Origin: Granulicella sp. L60
GTDB lineage: Bacteria > Acidobacteriota > Terriglobia > Terriglobales > Acidobacteriaceae
Assembly: GCF_009765825.1 (NCBI RefSeq)
Contig: NZ_LMUR01000022.1
Coordinates: 381,338-445,337 of the forward strand
Direction: 5' to 3'
DNA length: 64,000 nucleotides
Shown: positions 43,089 through 52,638 of the stretch, piece by piece
Position numbering within the stretch: position 1 is the stretch's first letter
How the letters are laid out: every line of letters begins with the position of its first letter
Translations under genes and position numbers: made by a program
The notes under the pieces: generated by a model
Told to the model about the DNA's origin: nothing
The model's input: the letters and a program-made list of their open reading frames with translations, nothing else
The model's database searches: none

Positions 43089-45368
43089 ATGGCCCTACTC
43101 AGAAGTGAGTGGCAAACACCCAACGGTCAGCGTCAATCGGATCTTCAGCATCACAGAGTGCTCGACGCGGCGAGCCACGCAGCGCCGGAGCAGTACGAGT
43201 CGCTGAGTGATCTGCTTGCTGTACTACGTCGCTATCGCGGAATGATCGCACTCATCACGCTGTCGATGGTGCTGCTCGCGTTTCTTGCGTGTCTGCTGTT
43301 GACGCCAAAGTACAACTCTGTCGCAACACTGGAGATCATCCCCGACGACGCCTCTGCGGCGGGAGGGGGCTCCTCGGGCGCTCCCACCAGCGATGTAAAG
43401 ACAGAGGTGACGACCGACGTAACCATTCTGCAGAACAGTACGCTTGCGCTGCAGACAATCGATAAGCTCAATCTTCTGTCTCACGTACCTTACAAGCGCA
43501 CGATCGATAAAAAAGAGATAGGCCGTCCGCTCGACCAGGCTCCGTTGACACGGCAGAAACTGCTGAAGATGTTTGAAGCCTCGCTGAAGGCTGAGCCTGT
43601 CGAAGACTCGCGGCTGATCCAGGTTACATTTCGCGATCGCGATCCGGTCGTTGCAGCCTCGGTGGCAAACACGCTCAGCGAGATGTTCATCGAAGACTAC
43701 GTGCAGCGTCGTCTCCAGTCGAGCTCGCAATTTTCTTTCTGGCTGAACAAGGAACTTGAGGGCTCGAAGAAACGTCTTCAGGAGTCGGAGCAGGCGTTGG
43801 CGGACTTTCAGAGGAGCAGTGGTCTGGCGGGAATCAATCTTGGTGGAACGATACCGGGTTCAGAGGGTGTGACGGTGGAGTCGCACAATGCAGTCGTCGA
43901 TCGACTGAATGCGCTGAACCAGGAGCTGGATACAGCTGAGGCTAATCGTATCTCGAGCGAGGGCGTCTACCGACTGCTGAAGGATCAGAGCCCGGAGGTT
44001 GTGCTTGGGCTTGGACCGATCGCATCGCTGGTTGGCGGTTCCGCAATCGGACAAACTGGCGGCCTCGATCTTCTTCGCACACTGCGCGCGCAGCAGGTCG
44101 CGCTGAAGGTTCAGTATGCGGATCTAGAGACGAAGTACGGCGCGAAGAATCCGCGTTTGATTGAACTTCATAACCAGATGGACACGATCAATTCGTCTAT
44201 CAAGATCGAACTCGATAACATTACGGCGCGCGCTTATAACTCGTACCAGTTTGCAAAGTCGTCCGAGGACACGGTAAAAGCCCAACTCGCCAAGCAGCAG
44301 GAAGAGGTAAACAAGCTTTCGGACAACACCGCAAAGCTGCAGGTGCTGTCTCAGCAGGCGCTTTCGAATCGCGCCCAGTATCAAAGCCTCTTCTCGCAGG
44401 TACAGGCGGCGAGCGTGCAGCAAGGTATTCATGCCACGCGTCTCTCAATTGTGGATCGCGCGCAGGTCACGGGCCTTCCCTCCTTCCCGAACTATCCATT
44501 GACGCTGGCTGTCGCGATGCTTCTTGGGATTCTGATCGGCATCGGTGTCGCCTTCCTTCGTCAGAGCATGGACGTCTCGGTGACACTGCCACGCGATGTC
44601 GAGATGGCGGTACATTCTCCCGTGCTTGCATTTCTTCCACTCTTCTCTGGCAAGACTGCTGAACTTTCAACCTCGTCGAACGCCAGCGCGTTGCTCTCGC
44701 AGCCAGATTCTCCATTGGCCGAGGCCTTCCGCGTATTGCGTACGGCCCTGATGATGAGCAGCCCCGCCGAGCCAGGAAAGACGCTGTTGATTACAAGCCC
44801 ACTGGGCTCGGACGGCAAGACGACCATTGTCTATAACCTCGGCATCGCGCTGGCGCAGCAGGGATCGCGAGTCCTGTTGATCGATGGAGATCTTCGCCAT
44901 GCCGATCTTCACCACTACTTCGACATTGTCAATCAGAATGGGTTGAGCGACGCGCTCGAGGCACAACAGACTGATGTGCAAGCTCGTCTTAAGACCCATC
45001 CCAGCGTGGAGAATCTTGTGTTGTTACCAGCTGGAGCAAGGCCTGGGCTGCCCTCTGAGCTCTTCACCGGGCCGACGCTCGATTTACTGGTAACTGAGAT
45101 GCGCAAGGAGTTCGACTGGATACTCATCGATAGTCCGCCCGTGCTTCCTGTTGCCGATGCAGCCGTGCTTGCGGCGAAGGTGGACGCGATCCTTCCCGTG
45201 GTTCGTGCAGGTATTACCTCTCGCGCGGACCTGCAGAGCATGAATCAGTTACTGGAGCGCACGGGGGCTCCTATTGTCGGCTACGTCCTGAACGGCGTAC
45301 CTCAGAGTTCGACACGGCTTCACAGCTACGGCAGCCCACGCAGCGCACGGAAGGGATCTTATGCCTGA
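43089..45368 (+). CDS. Wzz-BY-kinase fusion (polysaccharide tyrosine autokinase)
   Basis: 759 residues from ATG 43089. The N-terminal Wzz chain-length domain has a first membrane helix at about 52-71 ('MIALITLSMVLLAFLACLLL'), a long periplasmic coiled-coil region (about 200-460) and a second helix near 467-490 ('LTLAVAMLLGILIGIGVAFL'). The cytoplasmic BY-kinase has Walker A 'GSDGKTT' (about 573), A' 'VLLIDGDLRH' (about 598) and B 'WILIDSPP' (about 678). The C-terminus has only two tyrosines (in HSYGS and GSYA) rather than a rich cluster. It would set chain length and control export with the Wza-like protein, whose ATG overlaps its last eight bases. Confidence 0.94.
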   Translation: MALLRSEWQTPNGQRQSDLQHHRVLDAASHAAPEQYESLSDLLAVLRRYRGMIALITLSMVLLAFLACLLLTPKYNSVATLEIIPDDASAAGGGSSGAPTSDVKTEVTTDVTILQNSTLALQTIDKLNLLSHVPYKRTIDKKEIGRPLDQAPLTRQKLLKMFEASLKAEPVEDSRLIQVTFRDRDPVVAASVANTLSEMFIEDYVQRRLQSSSQFSFWLNKELEGSKKRLQESEQALADFQRSSGLAGINLGGTIPGSEGVTVESHNAVVDRLNALNQELDTAEANRISSEGVYRLLKDQSPEVVLGLGPIASLVGGSAIGQTGGLDLLRTLRAQQVALKVQYADLETKYGAKNPRLIELHNQMDTINSSIKIELDNITARAYNSYQFAKSSEDTVKAQLAKQQEEVNKLSDNTAKLQVLSQQALSNRAQYQSLFSQVQAASVQQGIHATRLSIVDRAQVTGLPSFPNYPLTLAVAMLLGILIGIGVAFLRQSMDVSVTLPRDVEMAVHSPVLAFLPLFSGKTAELSTSSNASALLSQPDSPLAEAFRVLRTALMMSSPAEPGKTLLITSPLGSDGKTTIVYNLGIALAQQGSRVLLIDGDLRHADLHHYFDIVNQNGLSDALEAQQTDVQARLKTHPSVENLVLLPAGARPGLPSELFTGPTLDLLVTEMRKEFDWILIDSPPVLPVADAAVLAAKVDAILPVVRAGITSRADLQSMNQLLERTGAPIVGYVLNGVPQSSTRLHSYGSPRSARKGSYA

Positions 45369-46473
45369 AATGTTCCCGTCTTCAATCGCCTCAACAGCAA
45401 TCACCACAATGTACTCGATATCTCATCGCCGAAGTCGCTCTTTGATTTTCTGCGGCGCTACACTGCTTCTTCTGCTTACCGCCGCGAGTTGCACCGCGCT
45501 TGCCCAGACCAGTGGTCAGCCTCCAGTCGGTGGCTCTTCTACCTTAGGAAGCGGTGGCTCTTCTACCTTAGGAAGCGGCGGATCCGCGGTGCTGCACACG
45601 CGCCCGCAAGGTGCCAGCGCAGGCGCAATCACTTCCGTACCCGACGACTTCTCTTCGGCCACACTTGCTCCCGGCTATCTGCTGGATATGCAGGTCTACG
45701 ACATGCCGGAGATCTCCGGCCAGCTCCGTGTCGACAACAACGGCAACATCACCGTGCCGATGGCGGGTTCTATCTCTGTCAACGGCATGAGTTTGTCCGA
45801 AGCGCACGATGCCATCGAAGCCAAGCTGAGAGATGCGCAGATACTCAAAGACCCAAAGATCAACCTCGATGTTGCGCAGTACGCCGACAGCAATGTTACG
45901 GTGTTGGGCGAGGTGGGGTCCCCTGGGCGTGTCCCGCTGTTGGCGCCGCATTCGCTCTCCGATGTGTTGGCCATGGTGGGGGGTGAGACGATCACCGCGG
46001 GTGACACCGTGGAGATTCGCCACTCCGCGAATGGGCACATGACCACGCAGGTTGTCCCCTATGCACGCAGCAAGAACACCCCAGCAGCGGAGGATATCGT
46101 TGTTCGTCCGGGCGATACCGTTACGGTTCCACGTGCCGGTATTGTGTATGTGCTTGGCGCCGTCACCCGGCCTGGCGGGTACGTCATGCAGGAGGATGGA
46201 CAGCTTGACGTGGCCCAGGCGCTTGCCCTTGCCTATGGCACACTGATGAATGCCTCGATAGGTGGCATCCACATTGTGCATAAGAACTCTGACGGGACGT
46301 TGACCGAAATACCTGTGAAGTTTCGGAAGATCACGCAGGGCAAGGCGAGCGCTCCAATGCTGCACGCCCAGGACATCGTCTATGTACCGGTCAGCAAAGG
46401 TAAGACGGTGCTTGCGTCTTCTCTCGGCATTATCACCTCGACATCCTCGGCCCTTATCTATACTTCGCGCTAG
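45361..46473 (+). CDS. Wza-like polysaccharide export protein
   Basis: 370 residues. The signal sequence is 'LIFCGATLLLLLTAASCTALA', with 'TAASC' and 'ALAQ' offering either a lipoprotein or a type I cleavage site. Residues 60-75 contain an eight-residue GGSSTLGS tandem repeat. A Poly_export domain follows ('LAPGYLLDMQVYDMPEISGQ', 'NGNITVPMAGSISVNGMSLS'), then two SLBB domains ('VTVLGEVGSPGRVPLLAP', 'GIVYVLGAVTRPGGYVMQED'). It probably forms the outer-membrane polysaccharide channel. ATG 45361 has AAGGGA upstream and overlaps the BY-kinase stop, giving tight coupling. It is convergent with the pyruvyl transferase, 23 bases apart. Confidence 0.93.
   Translation: MPEMFPSSIASTAITTMYSISHRRSRSLIFCGATLLLLLTAASCTALAQTSGQPPVGGSSTLGSGGSSTLGSGGSAVLHTRPQGASAGAITSVPDDFSSATLAPGYLLDMQVYDMPEISGQLRVDNNGNITVPMAGSISVNGMSLSEAHDAIEAKLRDAQILKDPKINLDVAQYADSNVTVLGEVGSPGRVPLLAPHSLSDVLAMVGGETITAGDTVEIRHSANGHMTTQVVPYARSKNTPAAEDIVVRPGDTVTVPRAGIVYVLGAVTRPGGYVMQEDGQLDVAQALALAYGTLMNASIGGIHIVHKNSDGTLTEIPVKFRKITQGKASAPMLHAQDIVYVPVSKGKTVLASSLGIITSTSSALIYTSR
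45529..45576 (+). repeat. Perfect 24-bp tandem repeat inside the Wza-like gene
   Basis: Two identical 24-base copies (45529-45552 and 45553-45576) encode GGSSTLGS twice, followed by a partial third (GGS). The length is a multiple of three, so changes in copy number would keep the frame and only alter the linker length before the export domain. Confidence 0.9.
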
Positions 46474-46496
46474 CGTTCGGCTAGGTTTAGTGAGGT

Positions 46497-47585
46497 TCAG
46501 CGGCGTCCATGCTGCAGCGCCAGCGAGGTGGCCTCTTCGACCATGTAACGATAGGTCTCGGCGGTCTCTGCCAATTGACGGCGAATGCTGTCGCGTTGTG
46601 CAAAGACATCATCGAGCTGCGTTGCAAGTTCGCGCGGTTCGCCATCTGCTGCAATTGCTGGAATGGCGGAGTTCGAGAGCAGCGATCTGACCTTCGCCTT
46701 GCCTCCGTATGCGATGGGCAGCGTGCCTGCAAGCATTCCCATAATGAGCGGATGCATGCGCGCACTGATGACAGCATCGACTCGTGCATAGATGTCAAAG
46801 GTCTCCGCTACGTTCGAAGCATGTGCCACCTGAACGCCCTCGTCGTCTAGAAAGCTCTTCTTGACCTCGCGGAGGGCCTGCACGTCGTACGCCTCGCGTA
46901 GATCATGAGCGAGGAACTCTACACGGAAGTCCAACTTGCGCAGCGCAATGACGAGGTGCTTGTAGCGGGATACGTCTTCCAGCACACGTGCAGGATCGTA
47001 GGCCACGGCCACGGCTACCGTTCGCACTGTGCTGCGGCCCGGCTCCCACTGCGGAAGCTGTGAGCGGTCAAGAGAGAAGACAACATCTCGTGTCGTCCAT
47101 ACCTTTGCAGCTGGCACGCCAGCCTCACGCACGACCGTCGAAGACTCCTCATCGCGACAGGTGATGACTTCGGCGAGCCCATAGAAGTGTCGCACCAAAA
47201 AGCGAGGGATGGTCTTCCGCAGCGGCTCCGCCCCGACACAGAGAACGAGCGGACGATGACTCCACAGCTTGTTCACTGCGATGAAGATTGAACTCCACCC
47301 GATCGGCCATGCATACGAGCTGTCGTCGATCATCTGACCTCCACCGACGATCAGACGTGCGTGACGGAAGATGCCGAGACAGCGGAGCAGCGGCCCGGAT
47401 ACGACGGCGATGTTCCATTCCTTATACTGCGCCTCCACTGCGGCGCTGACACCATCGGGTATAAAGACGAATTGTTCGGCAGCAGGATCGAGTTTGCGAA
47501 TCAGCCGGGACAACGCCCAGAGAATAGCTTCGTCACCAAGATTGTTGCCCGCGTAGCCGCCCCAGAAGACATATTTTCCTGCCAA
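46497..47585 (-). CDS. Polysaccharide pyruvyl transferase family protein (CsaB/WcaK type)
   Basis: 362 residues. 'FWGGYAGNNLGDEAILWAL' is the family's N-terminal G-x-x-N-x-G-D motif. 'HARLIVGGGQMIDDSSYAW' and 'RTVAVAVAYDPARVLEDV' follow, and the C-terminal 'VISARMHPLIMGMLAGTLPI' contains the conserved R-x-H with 'YGGKAKV' after it. Such enzymes add a pyruvate ketal from phosphoenolpyruvate to a polysaccharide sugar, giving negative charge. The position between the export protein and glycosyltransferase genes supports an exopolysaccharide role. It is the last gene of a minus-strand run that starts with the flippase gene at 50217. Confidence 0.92.
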   Translation of the reverse strand: MAGKYVFWGGYAGNNLGDEAILWALSRLIRKLDPAAEQFVFIPDGVSAAVEAQYKEWNIAVVSGPLLRCLGIFRHARLIVGGGQMIDDSSYAWPIGWSSIFIAVNKLWSHRPLVLCVGAEPLRKTIPRFLVRHFYGLAEVITCRDEESSTVVREAGVPAAKVWTTRDVVFSLDRSQLPQWEPGRSTVRTVAVAVAYDPARVLEDVSRYKHLVIALRKLDFRVEFLAHDLREAYDVQALREVKKSFLDDEGVQVAHASNVAETFDIYARVDAVISARMHPLIMGMLAGTLPIAYGGKAKVRSLLSNSAIPAIAADGEPRELATQLDDVFAQRDSIRRQLAETAETYRYMVEEATSLALQHGRR

Positions 47586-47659
47586 CTTATCGTCCCCCTC
47601 TAATCTGCAATGCAGTACTTCTCCATCGCAGCGATGCCGTCCGGTGCGAAGATTCGGAT

Positions 47660-48916
47660 CTATCTGTCATGCGTCACCTGCGCGAAGATCTCAAGCATCG
47701 TCTCCGCGCGTCTGCTCCAGGCGAACCCCTGGGCAGCGTGCCATGCGATCTCCGACATGCGATTACGCTGTTCTAGTGTGAGTGCGGCGAAGTCATCGAG
47801 AGAACGGGTAAGACCGCGCACGGTCTCGCTTACGTTCGGCCCCAGCTCGACGCTCAGGCCGCCTCCGGCGGGGAGAAAGTCGCGAGCTCCGCTCATGCTC
47901 AGCGCGATGAACGGAAGACCCTGGCTCATGGCCTCGAGGAGTTGCGAGCCGAAGGAGTCGCGCAGGCTGGTGAAGAGTATCGCGTCGTGCGTACGGAAGT
48001 TGTCTCGAACCTCCATCCAGCCAAGGCGTGCGCCGCTCCAGTGCACTCGTTCCGCGAGTCCCCGCTTTGCCAGCATGGCGTCCATCTCCGCTCGCTCGAT
48101 GCCGTCCCCGATGAGGGTGAGCTGAATCTTCGGGGATGAGTGTTGAAGCGCATCGAAGGCGAGCTCCAGACCTTTGCGCCGTTGAAAGCTTCCCACCCAC
48201 ACCAGATGAATTTCGTTTGTCGCGGTGAACTGGCGCGGGCTCTCCGAGGCGTAGTCGCGCCGCAGACCTGTGTCGCACAGCAGGCGCACATCGCGGCATC
48301 CCGCACTCCTGGCCAGAGCCGCTGTGTCGCTATTTGCTGCGAGCACGACACGCATCTTGCGCATGGAACCGCGATAGCCGGGCATTCTTGGCAGTAAGCG
48401 CGTCAATAGCGTGCGCCGCTCTTCATGACTCCGCCCCGAACCGTAGTACTCGAGCAAGCTTTTAGGCGTTACCTGCCCACCGCCCACAGGGCCGAAGATC
48501 GTAGGAAGCCCTAGCCGCCACAGCTGCGTAGGAACATGAACGCTCCCATAGGAGACATGCAGCACGAGATCGAAACGTTTTGTCTTCGCAAGGAGACGAG
48601 CTTGATGCCACGTCTTCCAACTCCACAGCAGATAGTGCTTGCCTCCGCGCTCCCACGGAGACATCCACGGAACATCGACGAAGTGGAAGCGCAGGTTCGG
48701 CATGGGATTCGCTGCGAGGAACGCCTCGTTCGCCTCGCGGTTTCGAGCCGCCGTAAATACATCGAGCTCGCATCCGGCTTCGGCGAGGCTCATGACCCAG
48801 TTCCAGCCGATGCCTACCTCGGAGCCGGCGTCGGGCCGGCAGGCATACGAGGAGAGCAGGACACGAAACGGTGTGGTTCTGCGAGGATCGGTCTTAGTTG
48901 TAACTTCGGTCATCAA
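47660..48916 (-). CDS. GT4-family glycosyltransferase of the exopolysaccharide locus
   Basis: 418 residues, GT-B fold. The N-terminal half has 'VLLSSYACRPDAGSEVGIGW' (a glycine-rich acceptor loop) and 'LVLHVSYGSVHVPTQLWRLG'. The C-terminal half has 'HLVWVGSFQRRKGLELAFDA', 'QLTLIGDGIERAEMDAMLAK' and the donor-binding 'SLRDSFGSQLLEAMSQGLPF' with E in the EX7E-type position. It probably adds a sugar to the lipid-linked repeat unit; donor and linkage are unknown. Its ATG (48916) overlaps the flippase stop (48913) by four bases as ATGA, so the two are coupled. Confidence 0.92.
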   Translation of the reverse strand: MMTEVTTKTDPRRTTPFRVLLSSYACRPDAGSEVGIGWNWVMSLAEAGCELDVFTAARNREANEAFLAANPMPNLRFHFVDVPWMSPWERGGKHYLLWSWKTWHQARLLAKTKRFDLVLHVSYGSVHVPTQLWRLGLPTIFGPVGGGQVTPKSLLEYYGSGRSHEERRTLLTRLLPRMPGYRGSMRKMRVVLAANSDTAALARSAGCRDVRLLCDTGLRRDYASESPRQFTATNEIHLVWVGSFQRRKGLELAFDALQHSSPKIQLTLIGDGIERAEMDAMLAKRGLAERVHWSGARLGWMEVRDNFRTHDAILFTSLRDSFGSQLLEAMSQGLPFIALSMSGARDFLPAGGGLSVELGPNVSETVRGLTRSLDDFAALTLEQRNRMSEIAWHAAQGFAWSRRAETMLEIFAQVTHDR

Positions 48917-50217
48917 TTCTCTACCTGCGCCAGTTTCATGTCACGACGCAGCCGCCGTACATGCAGCCATAGTCCGGTGCCCACAATGCATTGGAAGAGA
49001 AATTGAGTTGCGATCATGCCCAACATGGCGCCGCGAAGGCCGAGCAGGCGGGTGCTGGGGCCTGCCAGCAAGATCGAGAAGATGGTCATCGCCAGATAAG
49101 ACCAGAATACGGGACGCGTATATTCAAGCGCCTGCAGACCGGCCCGCAGCGGTCCGGAGAAAAACGCCATGAGGTAGAGCAGCGCATAGAGTTGGAGTAT
49201 GTAGCCATAGCTCGCATACTTGCTGCCGTAGACCAGCTTCAGCCAGAAGTCGGGCCGTACGCCGATGCAGATGACAAACGCCAGCGTGACCAGTCCCCAG
49301 CGCACCAGGATGCTGCGGATATAGCGGAAGGATGAGTCGAGCCCCTCGGTGTGCATGCGTCGTGCGGCCTCTGCGGGAACGACGTTATCCAAACCGAGAA
49401 ACCAGATGTGCGCGACACCGACGATGTTCTGCGCAGAGCGAAGTACGCCCGCCGCAGCTGCGCCGTAGTACAGCGGCGCAGCGACGGCAAACAGGTTGCC
49501 CGCGCTCCACTGCATGAAGGCTGAAGGAAGCAGCCAGCGTGAGATGCGCCAATGCCGAAGCGATACATCCCTGAGTGAACTGCGGATCATGGTAATGCGT
49601 TCAAACTTGAAGCCGCCCACCACAAATCCAAAAACGGAGGTGAGCCCGATGATCCACAAGGCCTTCGCAGAAGTAAGACGGGATTGCTTCGCGAGCAGAA
49701 GAAGAATAGGTAACTGCGTAAGGTAGCTTGCAGCGTCGGTGATCAGCGCCCACATGCTCTGGCGTACCGAGAAAAAATACCGGCGAAGGAAGTCCTGCAA
49801 AAGATAGGACAGCACGACGAAGCCGAGCGGTAGGGTAAGTCCGCCTACATTCCATCGCGGAAAGAACCTCGTCGAAAGCATAACGCCGGCCATTACCAGC
49901 AGCGCGCTGAGGACGGCGAAGGCGATCTCCTGAGCCAGAACAGCGCCGAAGTAAGCCGGTCGCTCCGACGTTGCCTGCTTCGGCCCGACGCTCATCATGG
50001 GAGATACGACGAGAGCCCATTGCAGACTGTTGACGAACAGCACCGTCATCCAAGCAAGGGCAAAGACGCCATACTCGGTTACGCCAAGACTGCGCGCGAG
50101 TATGACGTTCGTTATGAAGTTCGCGCCACTGACTAGCGCCTGGTCTCCCAGAGCAGCCAGCTCTCGACCTCCGCTGACGCGAAACAGGATCTGTCGCAGC
50201 CTCTGCAAACTGTGCAA
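48913..50217 (-). CDS. Wzx-like polysaccharide flippase
   Basis: 434 residues with about twelve membrane helices. The N-terminus 'ELAALGDQALVSGANFITNVILARSLGVTEYG' is typical of the Wzx/oligosaccharide flippase branch of the MOP superfamily, with 'LGDQALVSGANFI' as the first helix start. Family function is moving the undecaprenyl-linked unit across the cytoplasmic membrane. The C-terminal tail 'RRLRRDMKLAQVEN' is cytoplasmic. It leads a minus-strand operon with the GT4 (overlapping) and pyruvyl transferase genes. A polymerase of the Wzy type was looked for among neighbours and not seen. Confidence 0.9.
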   Translation of the reverse strand: MHSLQRLRQILFRVSGGRELAALGDQALVSGANFITNVILARSLGVTEYGVFALAWMTVLFVNSLQWALVVSPMMSVGPKQATSERPAYFGAVLAQEIAFAVLSALLVMAGVMLSTRFFPRWNVGGLTLPLGFVVLSYLLQDFLRRYFFSVRQSMWALITDAASYLTQLPILLLLAKQSRLTSAKALWIIGLTSVFGFVVGGFKFERITMIRSSLRDVSLRHWRISRWLLPSAFMQWSAGNLFAVAAPLYYGAAAAGVLRSAQNIVGVAHIWFLGLDNVVPAEAARRMHTEGLDSSFRYIRSILVRWGLVTLAFVICIGVRPDFWLKLVYGSKYASYGYILQLYALLYLMAFFSGPLRAGLQALEYTRPVFWSYLAMTIFSILLAGPSTRLLGLRGAMLGMIATQFLFQCIVGTGLWLHVRRLRRDMKLAQVEN

Positions 50218-50387
50218 ACCACATTCCCCAAGGTCGTGTTCGTAAAAAGGAATTCGCCGGGAGGAGCACTCACGAACAGCGAAACTTAGCCGGATGTTAG
50301 CTTAAATCCGACCATTACGGCGCTCTGAATGATTATAGCAATCGGATGTTTATTCGGAGTTCTGCGTTGTAAGCAGAAGCATCCGCG

Positions 50388-52310
50388 CTATTTGCCGTGA
50401 TAAAGCGGCATCACATAGCGGAGTGACGGATTCGATGTGACCTGTTCGTTCACCCCGTTGATAATCTCCGAGACCTGGATGTCGTAGCCGCAGTCTGTGC
50501 AGTAGTTCGACTGCGAATAGATATAGGAGACGGACTGTGTTGCAGCCCGGAACATGATCGAGTTTGACGGAAGCACGCTGGATGGATAGATGAGATTGCC
50601 CAACACCTCGGTCTGACCGGTTGAGCTGGTGTCGATCACGATTCCCTCTTTTTCGGTCTTCAAGCCGAGCACCCAGAACGTGCCGTTGTTGGTGATCTTC
50701 GTGCCGGGAATCTCGTCGTCCAGCTGTCTCGCCCACACCTGCTGTCCCGGCTGAATAACGATCGGCGTTGCGGCGATCATATCCTCAAGAAAGAGGTCTC
50801 CCGCCCCGGTAAAGCTCGTATAGGTATAGTTCCCATTGTTGAGGACGAGCGGTCTGGTGCCCTGCTGATCGACTTTGACGCCATACCCGAACTGCTCGAC
50901 GATCAGCGGGGTCGCGCTATTGCTGTTCACGACGAAGCGAATTCCGCCGCCATTGGTCCCCGATGCATCGACGTTCACGATTGAAGAGAATCCGATGATC
51001 CGCTTGACCGTGTCTGGAACCGTGACTACGGCCTCGTTGTAGGAGGCATAGGTGTTGAACGGAAAATAGACGGTCGACGCACCACTATTGAGTACTGCCT
51101 GCAGCTGTGCCTCATTGACGTATGTTGGCGTGAAGGGCGCCCAGTCCGAAAGGTTCGTGTCCTCATAGGTCGGTGTCTCGGCGATCGGAAGGTTCAGGCT
51201 GGAGGCCTTGGAGCCACCTCGCAGTGTCAACGGTGTGCCGTTCACGTACTCGGTAATGGCGCCTGTGACCGTCTTAGGCGTTGCGGTGATCTCGTCCAGT
51301 AGAGTAGCGCCATAGCCAGCCGATGTGACACTTCGCGCGTATATATTGCCGAGACTCTGAATCGCCTGGGTGCTCGATGCCCCGCCCTGCAGCTCTGCGT
51401 CGAGCAGCAAGACCATCCCATGTTCATTCATGATCGCGGGCACTTTATTGGTACTTAAAAGGTTGCGAACGCTGATCGTCTGTTCCGAGTTGTAAATGCC
51501 CGCGACGCTCTGATTTTTGAGCGTGATGTTCTCCATGACCTGTCCATACTCATAGTTCGATGTCTGCATGCCATATTGAAAGCCGCTCACTGCAACGTTC
51601 TTGATCAGCAGTGGACCAGCGTACTGCCGCGTGAGCAAGATACCGGCTACGCCCCCGCCGTCCTCGCTGAGAATGTTTACATTGCGAATTGAGCCGCTGT
51701 TGTTGGAGACATAGTCGATAGCGACAGCACCAGGATTATCGGCGCCGATGCTGAAGCCGAGGTCGAAGATGTTCTCGCGGAAGGAGCTAATTCCAGCAGG
51801 GGTCTGGATCATCGGCATTGGAGTTCCTGCCGTGCCGAAGCCGGCCGCGGACGGCGCAAGCCGGATAATGCTTGTGGAGGATCCTGCGCCCTCCAGCATG
51901 ACGCAGCATCCATTCCAGGACAGAGTCTTGCTGATCAGGTACGTTCCCGCAGGGAAATAAAGCGCCTTGGGTGCGCCGTTGTAGTTTCCCGTCGCATCGC
52001 TCCGGCTGTCGCTGAGCGCAGCCTGGATGGCTGCCGTGTCGTCGGTCTTACCGTCTCCTGTTGCTCCATACGTCTTAACAGACGTCATAAAATTGGCGGG
52101 GCGCACGATTGGCCCGGCGGCCAGTTCCGCTCCAGTGACGGACGAAGTCGACCCAGTAGCCAGCGGCCCGGCTCCGCTACCCGAGGCGCGGGTCAGTTCG
52201 GTCACCGCGCTCCCGCAGCCGCTGAGCAGCGCGACGGGGATACAAATCAGAGCGAACCCCTGGAGGAGCCGCCATTTTAGACACTCGATGCGTGAGAGGG
52301 AAACCATCAT
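50388..52310 (-). CDS. Right-handed beta-helix lipoprotein (pectate-lyase-like)
   Basis: 640 residues from 52310; starts at 52307 or 52358 are also possible. The signal ends in a lipobox, 'VALLSGC', placing lipidated Cys near residue 32. After a Ser/Gly/Thr linker, 'YGATGDGKTDDTAAIQ' marks the Pectate_lyase_3 (parallel beta-helix) family, followed by many short repeats rich in N, G and V to residue 360 and a second repeat domain from about 400. Such proteins bind or cleave polysaccharides at the surface, as lyases, hydrolases, epimerases or adhesins. Catalytic residues cannot be assigned. It lies in the exopolysaccharide locus on the same strand as the flippase, so modification or retention of the polymer is inferred. 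Confidence 0.82.
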   Translation of the reverse strand: MMVSLSRIECLKWRLLQGFALICIPVALLSGCGSAVTELTRASGSGAGPLATGSTSSVTGAELAAGPIVRPANFMTSVKTYGATGDGKTDDTAAIQAALSDSRSDATGNYNGAPKALYFPAGTYLISKTLSWNGCCVMLEGAGSSTSIIRLAPSAAGFGTAGTPMPMIQTPAGISSFRENIFDLGFSIGADNPGAVAIDYVSNNSGSIRNVNILSEDGGGVAGILLTRQYAGPLLIKNVAVSGFQYGMQTSNYEYGQVMENITLKNQSVAGIYNSEQTISVRNLLSTNKVPAIMNEHGMVLLLDAELQGGASSTQAIQSLGNIYARSVTSAGYGATLLDEITATPKTVTGAITEYVNGTPLTLRGGSKASSLNLPIAETPTYEDTNLSDWAPFTPTYVNEAQLQAVLNSGASTVYFPFNTYASYNEAVVTVPDTVKRIIGFSSIVNVDASGTNGGGIRFVVNSNSATPLIVEQFGYGVKVDQQGTRPLVLNNGNYTYTSFTGAGDLFLEDMIAATPIVIQPGQQVWARQLDDEIPGTKITNNGTFWVLGLKTEKEGIVIDTSSTGQTEVLGNLIYPSSVLPSNSIMFRAATQSVSYIYSQSNYCTDCGYDIQVSEIINGVNEQVTSNPSLRYVMPLYHGK

Positions 52311-52638
52311 ACGGATGTCGAGCATAGGGCAATTATGCAACAAAATGCATATGCGCACTGTGACACGAAAGTTGTGTAAACCTAATATGGCTGGGCATTT
52401 AGCATAGGATGTCGGACTAAATTGCTGACCCCGCAGGGCTTATTTAGAGCATTTCCCAAATGGGAACTGGAAATTAATTTCTCTTTTTCTGCAATTTTTT
52501 ACAACTACTTATCAATGAGAAGGCCCAGGATGGATTTTTTGCGATATTGTCCTGCCTGGATGCCCCATTCCCACCGGCTGCCAAGGGGCGTTATCCTAAC
52601 TAAAATCTCGCTCCGGAAAGGGTGAAGTCATCGAACGA

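Noticed and set aside
52422..52625. 67-codon open frame upstream of the GT2 gene
   Set aside because: Its composition looks like translated AT-rich intergenic DNA and it has no ribosome site.
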